Origin: Cytobacillus depressus
Lineage (GTDB): Bacteria > Bacillota > Bacilli > Bacillales > Cytobacillaceae
Length of the DNA stretch: 64,000 nucleotides
NCBI RefSeq assembly: GCF_008923245.1
Contig: NZ_WBOS01000003.1
Location: 62,001 to 126,000, forward strand
Direction of reading: 5' to 3'
This document shows, piece by piece, positions 1 through 6,741 of the stretch. The notes under the pieces are model-generated. The model did no database searches. It was not told the origin of the DNA and saw nothing but the letters and a program-made list of their open reading frames with translations. The first letter of the stretch is position 1. Each line of letters starts with the position of its first letter. The position numbers and the translations under genes were made by a program.

Positions 1-606
1 ACTCTCAATACGGGAGTTTATTTGCAGGAAGCCATCCCTAACTTTATTCAAGGGGATTTAAAGGAGACAGGCCTGCAGACAGATTTGGCTTTATTGAACG
101 TCTCCATGCCAGCTAACGGCAGTGTTTATTTCACAGTTGCCGGCGCAAATGGAGATCAGCAGTATACGAGAAATGGGAACTTTACCGTTGATGGAGATGG
201 TTTTCTTACAACAGCAAGCGGTCACTTTGTATTAGATGAAACGGGAAATCGCATTCAGCTAGCGAGCGATCGGTTTACTCTTAGTGAAGACGGTGTGCTA
301 ACAGGAGAAAATGGCAAAAGAGCAAGATTGGGTGTTGCGTTTGCAGAGGATTCAAACCGCCTTATCAAGCAAGGAGATGGGTTCTACCGAACGGAGAATG
401 GAAATACCCTTCCGACTGCTTATAACGTGGCAGGTGCTCAATTTAAGCTTCAGCAAGGGTTTATCGAGCGATCCAACGTCGATGTTGGCAAAACAATGAC
501 AGAAATGCTGTCCGCCTACCGTGCTTTTGAGGCAAATCAGAAAGTATTACAGGCTTATGATCGCAGTATGGAAAAAGTGGCGAATGAGGTTGGACGAGTC
601 GGTTAA
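1..606 (+). CDS. flhO: Flagellar hook-basal body protein FlhO (5' end outside window)
   Basis: The frame is open from base 1, so the N-terminus lies outside the window; a TTG at base 22 is only an internal codon. About 201 C-terminal residues are present. The family (FlgF/FlgG rod and hook proteins) forms the extracellular flagellar rod. Visible marks are the central region with TRNGNFTVDGDGFL and the conserved C-terminal helix with SNVDVGKTMTEMLSAYRAF. The next gene, 78 bases on, is its paralogue flhP, the same pair that follows mbl in B. subtilis. Assignment is by family and order; the missing start is the only defect. Confidence 0.9.
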   Translation, partial: TLNTGVYLQEAIPNFIQGDLKETGLQTDLALLNVSMPANGSVYFTVAGANGDQQYTRNGNFTVDGDGFLTTASGHFVLDETGNRIQLASDRFTLSEDGVLTGENGKRARLGVAFAEDSNRLIKQGDGFYRTENGNTLPTAYNVAGAQFKLQQGFIERSNVDVGKTMTEMLSAYRAFEANQKVLQAYDRSMEKVANEVGRVG

Positions 607-684
607 TTCTTAATGATTTATCTAGGAATCGGGACCCTATTACATTTGGAGTTCAAGAAAATTAACCGATAAAGGGAGATAACG

Positions 685-1527
685 ATGAATAGGACAATGA
701 TTACGGCGCAAAATACATTAACTCAGCTCCAAAAGCAAATGGATATTGTTAGTCATAATATGGCAAACATCGATACAACAGGCTATAAGCGGAGAGAAGC
801 AAGCTTCACAGATTTGCTTTTCCAGCAATTTAATAACCAGACACTTCCTCAATTAGAGACGAATCGCTTAACGCCAAATGGCATTCGGCAAGGGGTAGGG
901 GCTAAGCTGGCCCAATCACAAATGGTAGGGAGCCAGGGAAGCGTGAAAACGACCGAACGATCTCTTGATTTTGCTTTTACAACTGAGGGACAATACTTTA
1001 AAGTGCTAGAGCAAGGGGAGAACGGGTCTTCCATTCGCTATACGAGGGATGGGGCATTTTACTTAACACCCTTATCGCCAAATGAAACGATGCTTGTTAC
1101 AGGAAGTGGCCATCCGGTTTTGGATGAGAATAATAATCCGATTACCATTAACGGCCCGATAAAGGAATTTTCTTTACAGGACAATGGCCGTGTATTGGTT
1201 TCAATGAATAACGGTAGTACGGTTGAGTTCAATCTAGGAGTTGTCCAGGTCAAGAAATCTCAATTCTTTGAGCAAAAGGGTGAAAACCTCCTTGGACTTC
1301 CGGAAAATTTTGCGGAATTAAATACGTCGATGGATGAAATTTTAACAGAGTTAAATGGCCCTTTAAGAAATCAAATTGCCATTCAGCAAGGCGCACTTGA
1401 GCAATCAAATGTTGATATGTCTAAGGAAATGCCAGAATTGATTACTCTTCAGCGAGCCTATCAGTTTCAATCGAGATCCATTTCAATTGCTGACCAGATG
1501 ATGGGACTTATCAACGGAATTCGTTAA
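685..1527 (+). CDS. flhP: Flagellar hook-basal body protein FlhP (FlgG-like)
   Basis: A 280-residue rod/hook protein. The N-terminal rod domain (about residues 8-40) carries SHNMANIDTTGYKRR, the signature of flagellar basal-body rod proteins. The C-terminal helix (about 230-275) carries the SNVDMSKEMPELI motif that pairs with the N-terminal helix in the polymer. It probably builds the distal rod together with FlhO. ATG start with GGGAGA about 6 bases upstream. A MITE-like repeat begins about 10 bases after the stop codon. Confidence 0.92.
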   Translation: MNRTMITAQNTLTQLQKQMDIVSHNMANIDTTGYKRREASFTDLLFQQFNNQTLPQLETNRLTPNGIRQGVGAKLAQSQMVGSQGSVKTTERSLDFAFTTEGQYFKVLEQGENGSSIRYTRDGAFYLTPLSPNETMLVTGSGHPVLDENNNPITINGPIKEFSLQDNGRVLVSMNNGSTVEFNLGVVQVKKSQFFEQKGENLLGLPENFAELNTSMDEILTELNGPLRNQIAIQQGALEQSNVDMSKEMPELITLQRAYQFQSRSISIADQMMGLINGIR

Positions 1528-1530
1528 AAG

Positions 1531-1689
1531 GGGTTGTTCAAAAAGTCCGGGAAAAACTCCTCGAAAAAGAAGAACACTTTTTCTTCGTGCGAGGAAAATG
1601 CTCGAAGCGACCAGCTAGCGTTCCGGTGCTCGGAGGCTGCGCTTCCTTGAACTTCTCGGCTCTTTTTGTCCTCCTTTTTGAACACATAC
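1531..1689 (+). repeat. MITE-like dispersed element, copy 1
   Basis: About 160 bases with terminal inverted repeats: TTGTTCAAAAAG at the left and CTTTTTGAACA at the right. Inside, CCTCGAAAAAGAAG pairs with CTTTTTCTTCG...CGAGG. A second copy in the same orientation lies at 4199-4357, about 90% identical by eye. It encodes no transposase. It sits between flhP and the next small gene. Confidence 0.8.
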
Positions 1690-1704
1690 TAAAGGGGAAT
1701 AAAC

Positions 1705-1977
1705 ATGTCATTGAACAACAATAATCAAGAAGCAGCGAATACGCGTGAACAACTAAAGAAAGAACGCAAAATCAAAACGGAAAAAATACGTAATCGCCGC
1801 ATACGGGTGCGTTTAATTCCGATTTGGCTGCGGATTATCATTGTTGCCTTTTTAATTTGTATAAGCGGGATTGCTGGCGCTGCCTTCGGATACGGCGCTA
1901 TGGGCGGTGGCAATGTGAAGGAAATTTTTAATAAATCCACCTGGACGCATATTATTGATCTTGTGGATAAGGACTAA
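1705..1977 (+). CDS. Small membrane protein of the EpuA (annotated 'RNA polymerase subunit beta') family
   Basis: A 90-residue protein with a very basic N-terminus (about residues 15-38, rich in K and R), the motif RVRLIPIWLR, one transmembrane helix (about 44-66) and a C-terminal STWTHIIDLV. This pattern matches the short EpuA family often annotated as 'DNA-directed RNA polymerase subunit beta' next to flagellar genes in Bacillaceae. The name is historical and the function is not established. AAGGGG lies about 8 bases before the ATG. The first MITE-like element separates it from flhP, so its promoter or its read-through from flhP may be altered. Confidence 0.75.
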   Translation: MSLNNNNQEAANTREQLKKERKIKTEKIRNRRIRVRLIPIWLRIIIVAFLICISGIAGAAFGYGAMGGGNVKEIFNKSTWTHIIDLVDKD

Positions 1978-2005
1978 AAAGGGACCCTAGTTCCCTTTTT
2001 TATTT
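1978..2005 (+). terminator. Rho-independent terminator
   Basis: AAAGGGA and TCCCTTT form a stem directly after the stop codon, followed by a T run. It ends the flhO-flhP-EpuA transcript. Confidence 0.8.
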
Positions 2006-2014
2006 TATTTAACT

Positions 2015-2056
2015 TTGCAAACGTTGAATTTTTCTAATAAAATAGGTTATAACCTA
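2015..2056 (+). promoter_or_regulatory. fabZ promoter with overlapping palindrome
   Basis: TTGCAA, a 17-base spacer and TAAAAT (2038-2043) form a sigma-A type promoter. The perfect palindrome TAGGTTATAACCTA (2043-2056) covers the end of the -10 box and the expected start site, an operator-like position. It does not look like the FapR box known to me. Confidence 0.5.
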
Positions 2057-2078
2057 ATGTTAGGAGGAGGTACTAATT

Positions 2079-2501
2079 ATGTTAGATACTACACAAATTA
2101 AAGAAATTATTCCTCATCGCTATCCATTTTTACTTGTTGACCGTATTTTGGAGGTTGAGGAAGGGCATAAGGCGGTTGGAATTAAAAATGTCACAGCAAA
2201 TGAAGAGTTTTTTAACGGACATTTTCCTGATTACCCGGTAATGCCAGGAGTCCTTATTGTTGAGGCGCTTGCGCAAGTGGGAGCGGTTGCGATTCTTAAA
2301 AAGGAAGAAAACCGTGGACGTTTAGCGTTTTTTGCCGGAATTGATAAATGCCGCTTTAAAAAACAAGTAAAGCCAGGGGATCAATTACGTTTAGAGGTGG
2401 AAATCACTCGTCTGAAAGGGCCAGTCGGCAAAGGAAAAGCCATTGCTACCGTTGACGGGGAGTTAGTCTGCGAAGCAGAAATTATGTTTGCCTTACAATA
2501 A
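2079..2501 (+). CDS. fabZ: 3-hydroxyacyl-ACP dehydratase FabZ
   Basis: A 140-residue hot-dog fold enzyme that dehydrates 3-hydroxyacyl-ACP to trans-2-enoyl-ACP in type II fatty acid elongation in the cytoplasm. The family motifs are all visible: [10 protein letters not shown] near the N-terminus, NGHFP with catalytic His48, and [11 protein letters not shown] with catalytic Glu62. Length is typical for FabZ. AGGAGGAGG lies about 8 bases before the ATG. It is transcribed alone between two terminators. Confidence 0.97.
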   Translation: MLDTTQIKEIIPHRYPFLLVDRILEVEEGHKAVGIKNVTANEEFFNGHFPDYPVMPGVLIVEALAQVGAVAILKKEENRGRLAFFAGIDKCRFKKQVKPGDQLRLEVEITRLKGPVGKGKAIATVDGELVCEAEIMFALQ

Positions 2502-2516
2502 TATTTTTTGAACGAA

Positions 2517-2549
2517 AGCCAGCAAATGAATGAAATGCTGGCTTTTTTT
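2517..2549 (+). terminator. Rho-independent terminator after fabZ
   Basis: AGCCAGCA and TGCTGGCT form the stem, followed by a run of seven T. Confidence 0.9.
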
Positions 2550-2664
2550 GTTGAATTGTAAATTCCAAATTTTCCTAGTGAAAGTTATAGCTGTTTTTGG
2601 GAAATATAACAAAAGACCCGTAAAAACGGTCACTCAAAAACAAAAAGGAAAGGAGCTTTTTCTA

Positions 2665-2877
2665 ATGAATAAAAAGCTTTTAAACATGATTGGAGGCTCT
2701 GTTCTTGCGGCGTTGCTACTATCCGGCTGTGCAACTACTAAACAAGAGCCGCCTCCTCCAACCACCAATGATAACGTCAATCAACCTGGAGTCAATGATA
2801 GAAACGATAATATCACCCCGGGTACGAAAGACCATAACGGTGTCAACAATCAAGACAATATGAACAAGAAAAGATAA
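2665..2877 (+). CDS. Small predicted lipoprotein
   Basis: A 70-residue protein with a lipoprotein signal: MNKKLLNMIGG, a hydrophobic stretch and the lipobox LLSGC, placing the lipidated Cys at about residue 22. The rest is Pro/Asn/Asp-rich and probably disordered (PPPPTTNDN, then N/D/G repeats). The ATG at 2665 is preferred over the longer open frame because AAAGGAAAGGAG lies just upstream. It probably sits on the outer face of the membrane. No family recognised. A terminator follows. Confidence 0.7.
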   Translation: MNKKLLNMIGGSVLAALLLSGCATTKQEPPPPTTNDNVNQPGVNDRNDNITPGTKDHNGVNNQDNMNKKR

Positions 2878-2886
2878 CATTTTGAA

Positions 2887-2924
2887 AAAAGAGCAGGGGG
2901 AACTCTGTTCTTTTATTTTTTTTG
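2887..2924 (+). terminator. Rho-independent terminator
   Basis: AAAAGAGCAG pairs with CTGTTCTTTT (one G-U pair), followed by a T-rich run. Confidence 0.75.
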
Positions 2925-3080
2925 GATAATCGGCTTCATTCTTGCTAATAACAACTAATATCATGGATAAACTTCCCATTTATTTACTCGATTATTGTAT
3001 TTTTTTTTAAAACTATGATAATGTATTAATATTAAGTTTGGCTTGATATTTGTTATTAACTGGGGGGTACTCATACTAGA

Positions 3081-3482
3081 ATGATGTTTAAAGACCTTTC
3101 ACAAGGAATAAAAATAAGTATTGCTCGTTCGATTACGACTTCGTTTGAACAATATATGATCAGTATTGAGTGGGATGAAAAGCGATTTAGTATGCAAAAC
3201 TTTGTAAATGAGTGGCGAGATTATATCAATAATCACTCATCTTGGTTCAATCAAATTAGTGATGAAATGAAGGAAAATCCTCAGTTTCACGAAGAGCTGG
3301 CGGATAAAATTAATGTTGCTATAGAAAAGATTTTTACTGAGGAACCGACTGAAGCTCAAATCGAGGAAATTAACAGCCTACAAAAAGAGCTTAAAGCTGA
3401 GGTTAGCTATTCCTGTAAAATGGAAGCAAAATATGTAATCGATAAAATGAAAGAACAGCTAAAAAAAAAGCAGAGCAATTAA
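3081..3482 (+). CDS. Hypothetical protein, probably frameshifted at an A9 run
   Basis: The open frame encodes 133 residues, acidic and helical, with a Trp-containing middle (WRDYINNHSSWFNQ) and a Lys-rich end. It is not recognised. It stops right after nine consecutive A (3461-3469). The -1 frame is open beyond this point to 3652 with 56 further plausible residues (including YFHAYGHDLPLRDYRK and ending DPFSGQLVH), so the original gene probably spanned 3081-3652. The run also contains A-AAA-AAG, a known slippery heptamer. A real deletion, a sequencing error, or programmed frameshifting are all possible. GGGGGG lies about 13 bases before the start. Confidence 0.55.
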   Translation: MMFKDLSQGIKISIARSITTSFEQYMISIEWDEKRFSMQNFVNEWRDYINNHSSWFNQISDEMKENPQFHEELADKINVAIEKIFTEEPTEAQIEEINSLQKELKAEVSYSCKMEAKYVIDKMKEQLKKKQSN

Positions 3483-3652
3483 GGCCTGCTTCTGAGAAAG
3501 AAATTAAATTGGCTTCTATTTTATATTTCCATGCTTACGGACATGATCTCCCGTTGCGGGATTACCGAAAGCAGGATATCGAATATATTATTCAGCAACT
3601 ATTGAGCGTGGAGGAAGAAGGGCTCGATCCTTTTTCGGGCCAGCTTGTCCAT
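3483..3652 (+). pseudogene. Out-of-frame 3' part of the preceding gene
   Basis: This segment has no start codon or ribosome site of its own, yet reads about 56 residues without a stop in the -1 frame of the gene at 3081-3482. One extra A in the homopolymer would join the two. It is best read as the C-terminal part of the same protein. Confidence 0.5.
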
Positions 3653-3669
3653 TAATTCACATAGATAAA

Positions 3670-3704
3670 AAAAGAGTCAGACTATCGAGTCCTGACTCTT
3701 TTCG
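3670..3704. terminator. Bidirectional terminator
   Basis: AAAAGAGTCAG pairs with CTGACTCTTTT. It is A-rich on one side and T-rich on the other and lies between convergent genes, so it can serve both strands. Confidence 0.85.
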
Positions 3705-3711
3705 TGTTTTT

Positions 3712-4146
3712 CTATTCTTTTTTAGCGGCGGTTAAATGAGGTTTTCCGCGAAGGATCGTCTTAAATTCCTTCATAAGCTCCTCGCCTGCCAAACCTTTAT
3801 CAATCAGCTTCTTCAAAACAACTTCCGCATAATCATCATTGTTTTTCATCAGCTTACCTTCCATAAGAATACTCATATGATCTTTCAGATGTTTAATTGT
3901 TATAATCCTTGATTGCAAAGCAGCCGGGCTATTTTCCTTTTTCGTAATGACCACTTGAACAATAAGCTCCTTGCCTTCCTTGAAAAGCTTTTGGAAATAA
4001 TCATCATAGGATTTGTTAATATAAAATTCCAGCAACCATGTGTTTCGCTCATTTTCTTGATTAATAATTAAGCCATCATTCAGGTCAATCTCTACCAATG
4101 AATCATCCTCGACTACTTGTAACGAGATGAGCTTAAATGTCTTCAT
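3712..4146 (-). CDS. ywpF: YwpF-like protein
   Basis: A 144-residue protein beginning MKTFKLISLQ, with INQENERNTWLLEFYI and a Lys-rich C-terminus. It matches the YwpF family in length, start and position (between fabZ and ssbB in B. subtilis). Function is unknown. The start at 4146 is chosen because GGGAGG lies 5 bases upstream; a TTG further upstream would put this site inside the coding region. The second MITE-like element lies immediately upstream, so it may have replaced part of the promoter. Confidence 0.75.
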   Translation of the reverse strand: MKTFKLISLQVVEDDSLVEIDLNDGLIINQENERNTWLLEFYINKSYDDYFQKLFKEGKELIVQVVITKKENSPAALQSRIITIKHLKDHMSILMEGKLMKNNDDYAEVVLKKLIDKGLAGEELMKEFKTILRGKPHLTAAKKE

Positions 4147-4198
4147 CCTTTTCCTCCCGTCGTCCAATATTCATTTGGCGAATGCCACAGATTTTAGA

Positions 4199-4357
4199 GG
4201 TTGTTCAAAAAGTCCGGGAAAAATTCCTCGAAAAAGAAGTGCACTTTTTCTTCGTGCGAGGAGAATGCTTCGAAGCGACCAGCTAGCGTTCTCGTGCTCG
4301 AAGGCTACGCTTCCTTGAACTTCTCGGTTCTTTTTGTTCTTCTTTTTGAACACACAC
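4199..4357 (+). repeat. MITE-like dispersed element, copy 2
   Basis: Same architecture and orientation as the copy at 1531-1689: terminal TTGTTCAAAAAG / CTTTTTGAACA and an internal CCTCG...CGAGG hairpin. Open frames through it on both strands are by-products of the repeat. It lies in the divergent interval between ywpF and ssbB. Confidence 0.8.
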
Positions 4358-4717
4358 TTTTTGAGGAATTATCAAGCTTAAGTCAATCTGGGCGAAAAAT
4401 ACACCAAGGCGAATTTCATTCAATCTTAATAAAATTATAGCACAGTCACTTTAGGGAATCGAATTTAGCTGGGACCACTATTGATTGAAAAATGTTCATT
4501 TAGTATGAGTCAAGCGAAAACGCCTTTTGTCGAAAAATCTTTACCGAAATGTCTAAAATTGATATTTTGAATTGGTTTTCAGCAAAAATACGACCTTTTT
4601 CCTGTCGGAACTGTCAATATAGTTCTAAAATCCCTTTAGAAATTCAATTTTCGACTTTTTACTTTTTCCCCACAAAGCGATTATGATAAAGCCAATGAAG
4701 AGGAGGGGTGATCAAAT
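4358..4717. other. Intergenic region upstream of ssbB
   Basis: About 360 AT-rich bases without a gene. Several AAAA...TTTT pairs occur, as expected near a ComK-controlled gene, but none has the canonical 5-base spacing. AGGAGGGG lies about 8 bases before the ssbB start. Confidence 0.5.
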
Positions 4718-5077
4718 ATGATAAATCAAGTAACGTTGGTGGGAAGGTTGACGAAGGACCCTGAGCTAAGAAGAACGATGGAGGGAACGCCAGTGACAGG
4801 TGTGACGTTGGCAGTAAATCGGCACTACCGAAATCAACAAGGAGAAATTGATGCTGATTTTGTCCAATGTACTCTTTGGAATAAAACCGCCGAAAACACA
4901 GCGCGCTATTGTCAAAAGGGTTCATTAATCGGAATTACTGGCAAGATTCGAACGCGCAGCTATGACAATCAAGAAGGCAAAAGGGTGTATGTAACTGAAG
5001 TTTTAGCAGATTCAGTACGGTTTCTCGAGCAGAAGCGGGCCGAAGAAGTTTTCTCTAAAGTAGGGGGAATCAAGTGA
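4718..5077 (+). CDS. ssbB: Single-stranded DNA-binding protein SsbB
   Basis: A 119-residue OB-fold protein: MINQVTLVGRLTKDPELR at the start, the FVQCTLWNKTAENTARY strand-helix and GKIRTRSYDNQEG, all typical of bacterial SSB. It lacks the acidic DDDIPF-type tail of the essential SsbA and is short, which fits the SsbB paralogue that protects incoming DNA in natural transformation. In B. subtilis ssbB is a ComK target. The gene overlaps the next one by four bases. Confidence 0.9.
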   Translation: MINQVTLVGRLTKDPELRRTMEGTPVTGVTLAVNRHYRNQQGEIDADFVQCTLWNKTAENTARYCQKGSLIGITGKIRTRSYDNQEGKRVYVTEVLADSVRFLEQKRAEEVFSKVGGIK

Positions 5078-5283
5078 AAAAAGAGAAGGAATTGGAGAAT
5101 TTAATTGAAACACTTATACGAATGCTTGGCAAATCAAATGAAAAGGTAAGTGACTTAACAAACCGCGTCAACCAGCTTGAGGTCATCCTTCGTGAATCAT
5201 TGATGCCTATGTATCATCCGATTCAAGAAGCGGATGATAAAGTGAAACTTCATTCAGTGGGGGGGCGCTTTATCCCCCACTGA
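5074..5283 (+). CDS. Small coiled-coil protein co-translated with SsbB
   Basis: A 69-residue protein starting at a GTG that overlaps the ssbB stop codon, so translation is probably coupled. Residues 1-45 form a likely coiled coil (KELENLIETLIRMLGKSNEK...LTNRVNQLEVIL). The last residues and the stop codon are encoded inside the 5' hairpin of a structured element, so the C-terminus may not be original. No family recognised. Confidence 0.6.
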   Translation: MKKEKELENLIETLIRMLGKSNEKVSDLTNRVNQLEVILRESLMPMYHPIQEADDKVKLHSVGGRFIPH

Positions 5284-5397
5284 ATGCTAGTTGAACTTAT
5301 CGGGCCTTTACGGGCAGTTGATCTCCCAGCTAAACATCTCCGATTCATCTAAAGTTTTGAGGTGGAGTCTTACTGCCCGTTAATCTGCGATAAAGTT
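5251..5397 (+). repeat. Branched structured element
   Basis: CATTCAGTGGGGGG (5251-5264) pairs with CCCCCACTGAATG (5274-5286). Then AACTTATCG (5294-5302) pairs with CGATAAAGTT (5388-5397), enclosing ACGGGCAGT (5310-5318) paired with ACTGCCCGT (5372-5380). The layout is a hairpin followed by a closed nested structure. From memory, similar sequences recur in other Bacillaceae genomes; only one copy is in this window. Function unknown. Confidence 0.6.
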
Positions 5398-5501
5398 GAT
5401 TACACAAAATATCCTTCATAAAGCTTTCCTCCATATTTTCCAATCCCTTTTCCCTCATACAAAGAATCAACCGTATCCCCATTCATCCCCAATTTTACGA
5501 G

Positions 5502-5528
5502 CCGGCGCGAAATGCGCCGGATTTTTTT
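5502..5528 (+). terminator. Rho-independent terminator
   Basis: A GC-rich stem, CCGGCGC with GCGCCGG, followed by a T7 run. It is read on the plus strand, after ssbB and the structured element. Confidence 0.8.
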
Positions 5529-5700
5529 GCTATTAGGACGTGCTGTAGTGCCCTTTAACCCAATCAGTGTCCCACTGAATATGTGAAAAATAATCACATA
5601 ATGACGAAAAAGAGCGAATTTACTGGTTTTAGGGCAGGAAATAGTGGAATGCTGTCGAAGTAATATATAGGATAATAGTCCTAATATACTTTTAACGGAA

Positions 5701-6150
5701 ATGGAGCGATTAGATGTGTTGTTTAAAGAGAAAAGTAACTTAAAGACTTCATTTTATTTTCGCGGTGAAAAGGTGGATGGAAAACATCTTAACATCAACC
5801 ATCAGCCGGGTTTCTTCGATGCCCTCGAATTATTGAATCCCCGCAAGCCTAAATCCTATCGTAAAATTCCTCTAAGGAAAAAGACAAGGCTTCGTTTTTA
5901 CTACCTAGAAAATAACATCAAAAAGCCAATCCACTATCAATTCAATTTGAAAAAGGGATTCATCGCAATCAATAAATCCGCAAAAGCCGGAGATCATCGC
6001 TATTTATCTTGTTTTTTAATAAAAGAAGGCAGCAAAGTCTCATATATGGTCAACTGGCCGAATGAGAAAGAAAAAGTGCCGATTAAAAAACAGCCCACGA
6101 TTCTTGAAGGCGGCAAGACGAAGAAGGTTGAAGTGGGGATTGGAAAGTAG
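5701..6150 (+). CDS. Hypothetical basic protein
   Basis: 149 residues, basic, soluble, no signal peptide. It has FYFRGEKVDGKHLNINHQ near the start and YRKIPLRKKTRLRFYY centrally. Not recognised. No convincing ribosome site precedes the ATG at 5701, so the true start may be an internal GTG or TTG. A terminator hairpin follows within 25 bases. Confidence 0.5.
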   Translation: MERLDVLFKEKSNLKTSFYFRGEKVDGKHLNINHQPGFFDALELLNPRKPKSYRKIPLRKKTRLRFYYLENNIKKPIHYQFNLKKGFIAINKSAKAGDHRYLSCFLIKEGSKVSYMVNWPNEKEKVPIKKQPTILEGGKTKKVEVGIGK

Positions 6151-6170
6151 GTGGAATGATTGGGGAAGAG

Positions 6171-6207
6171 AACCCGTACCGTGAGCTCATTATGGTACGG
6201 GTTTTTT
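6171..6207 (+). terminator. Terminator hairpin
   Basis: AACCCGTACC pairs with GGTACGGGTT, followed by T6. It immediately precedes the tandem array and resembles its palindromes. Confidence 0.8.
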
Positions 6208-6243
6208 AAGGGGAAAATTGGAATACGCGTGACGTGAGCTCGT

Positions 6244-6718
6244 CATGGACCGTGTTTTACAAAATAAAATAGAAAACCTTCGCCATGAACCAGTCATGGA
6301 ACGCATTTTTCCGAAAATAAGAGAAAATCCACTCCATGAACTAGTCATGGACCGCGTTTTTTGAAAATAAAGAGAAAATCCACTCCATGAACTAGTCATG
6401 ATACGCGTTTTTCCGAAAATAAAGAGAAAATCCACCCCATGAACCAGTCATGGACCGCGTTTTTCCGAAAGTAAAGAGAAAATCCATTCCATGAACCAGT
6501 CATGGACCGCGTTTTCCCGAAAATAAAGAGAAAACCCCCTCCATGAACCAGTCATGGACCGCGTTTTTCCGAAAGTAAAGAGAAAATCCATTCCATGAAC
6601 CAGTCATGGACCGCGTTTTCCTGAAAATAAAGAGAAAACCCACTCCATGAACCAGTCATGGACCGCGTTTTTCCGAAAATAAAAGAAAACGCGTATCATG
6701 AGCACCTCATGATACGCG
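6244..6718. repeat. Nine-unit 51-52 bp tandem array of small palindromes
   Basis: Units start with CATGGA at 6244, 6295, 6346, 6398, 6449, 6501, 6553, 6605 and 6657. Each unit contains an A-rich core (CCGAAAATAAAGAG) and ends in CCATGAACCAGTCATGG, a 6 bp stem with a 5-base loop. The array closes with a longer hairpin, CGCGTATCATG...CATGATACGCG (6690-6718). It fills the gap between two convergent genes. An open frame through it is a repeat artefact. Confidence 0.9.
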
Positions 6719-6741
6719 AATTTACAAATCTAACACTACCC

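Noticed and set aside
4171..4440. Open frames in the second MITE-like element
   Set aside because: They follow from the element's composition, lack start signals, and the other copy does not keep them.
4480..4700. ComK boxes upstream of ssbB
   Set aside because: AAAA...TTTT pairs are present but with spacings of 4, 6 or 7, not the canonical 5; ordinary in AT-rich DNA.
5400..5597. 65-residue minus-strand ORF ending GGKLYEGYFV
   Set aside because: It runs through a GC-rich terminator hairpin, has no ribosome site and no recognised relative; possibly a gene relic but not supportable.
6190..6435. Minus-strand repeat protein in the 51 bp array
   Set aside because: The units are 51 and 52 bases long, so the frame is lost between units; no ribosome site. 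Best seen as non-coding.
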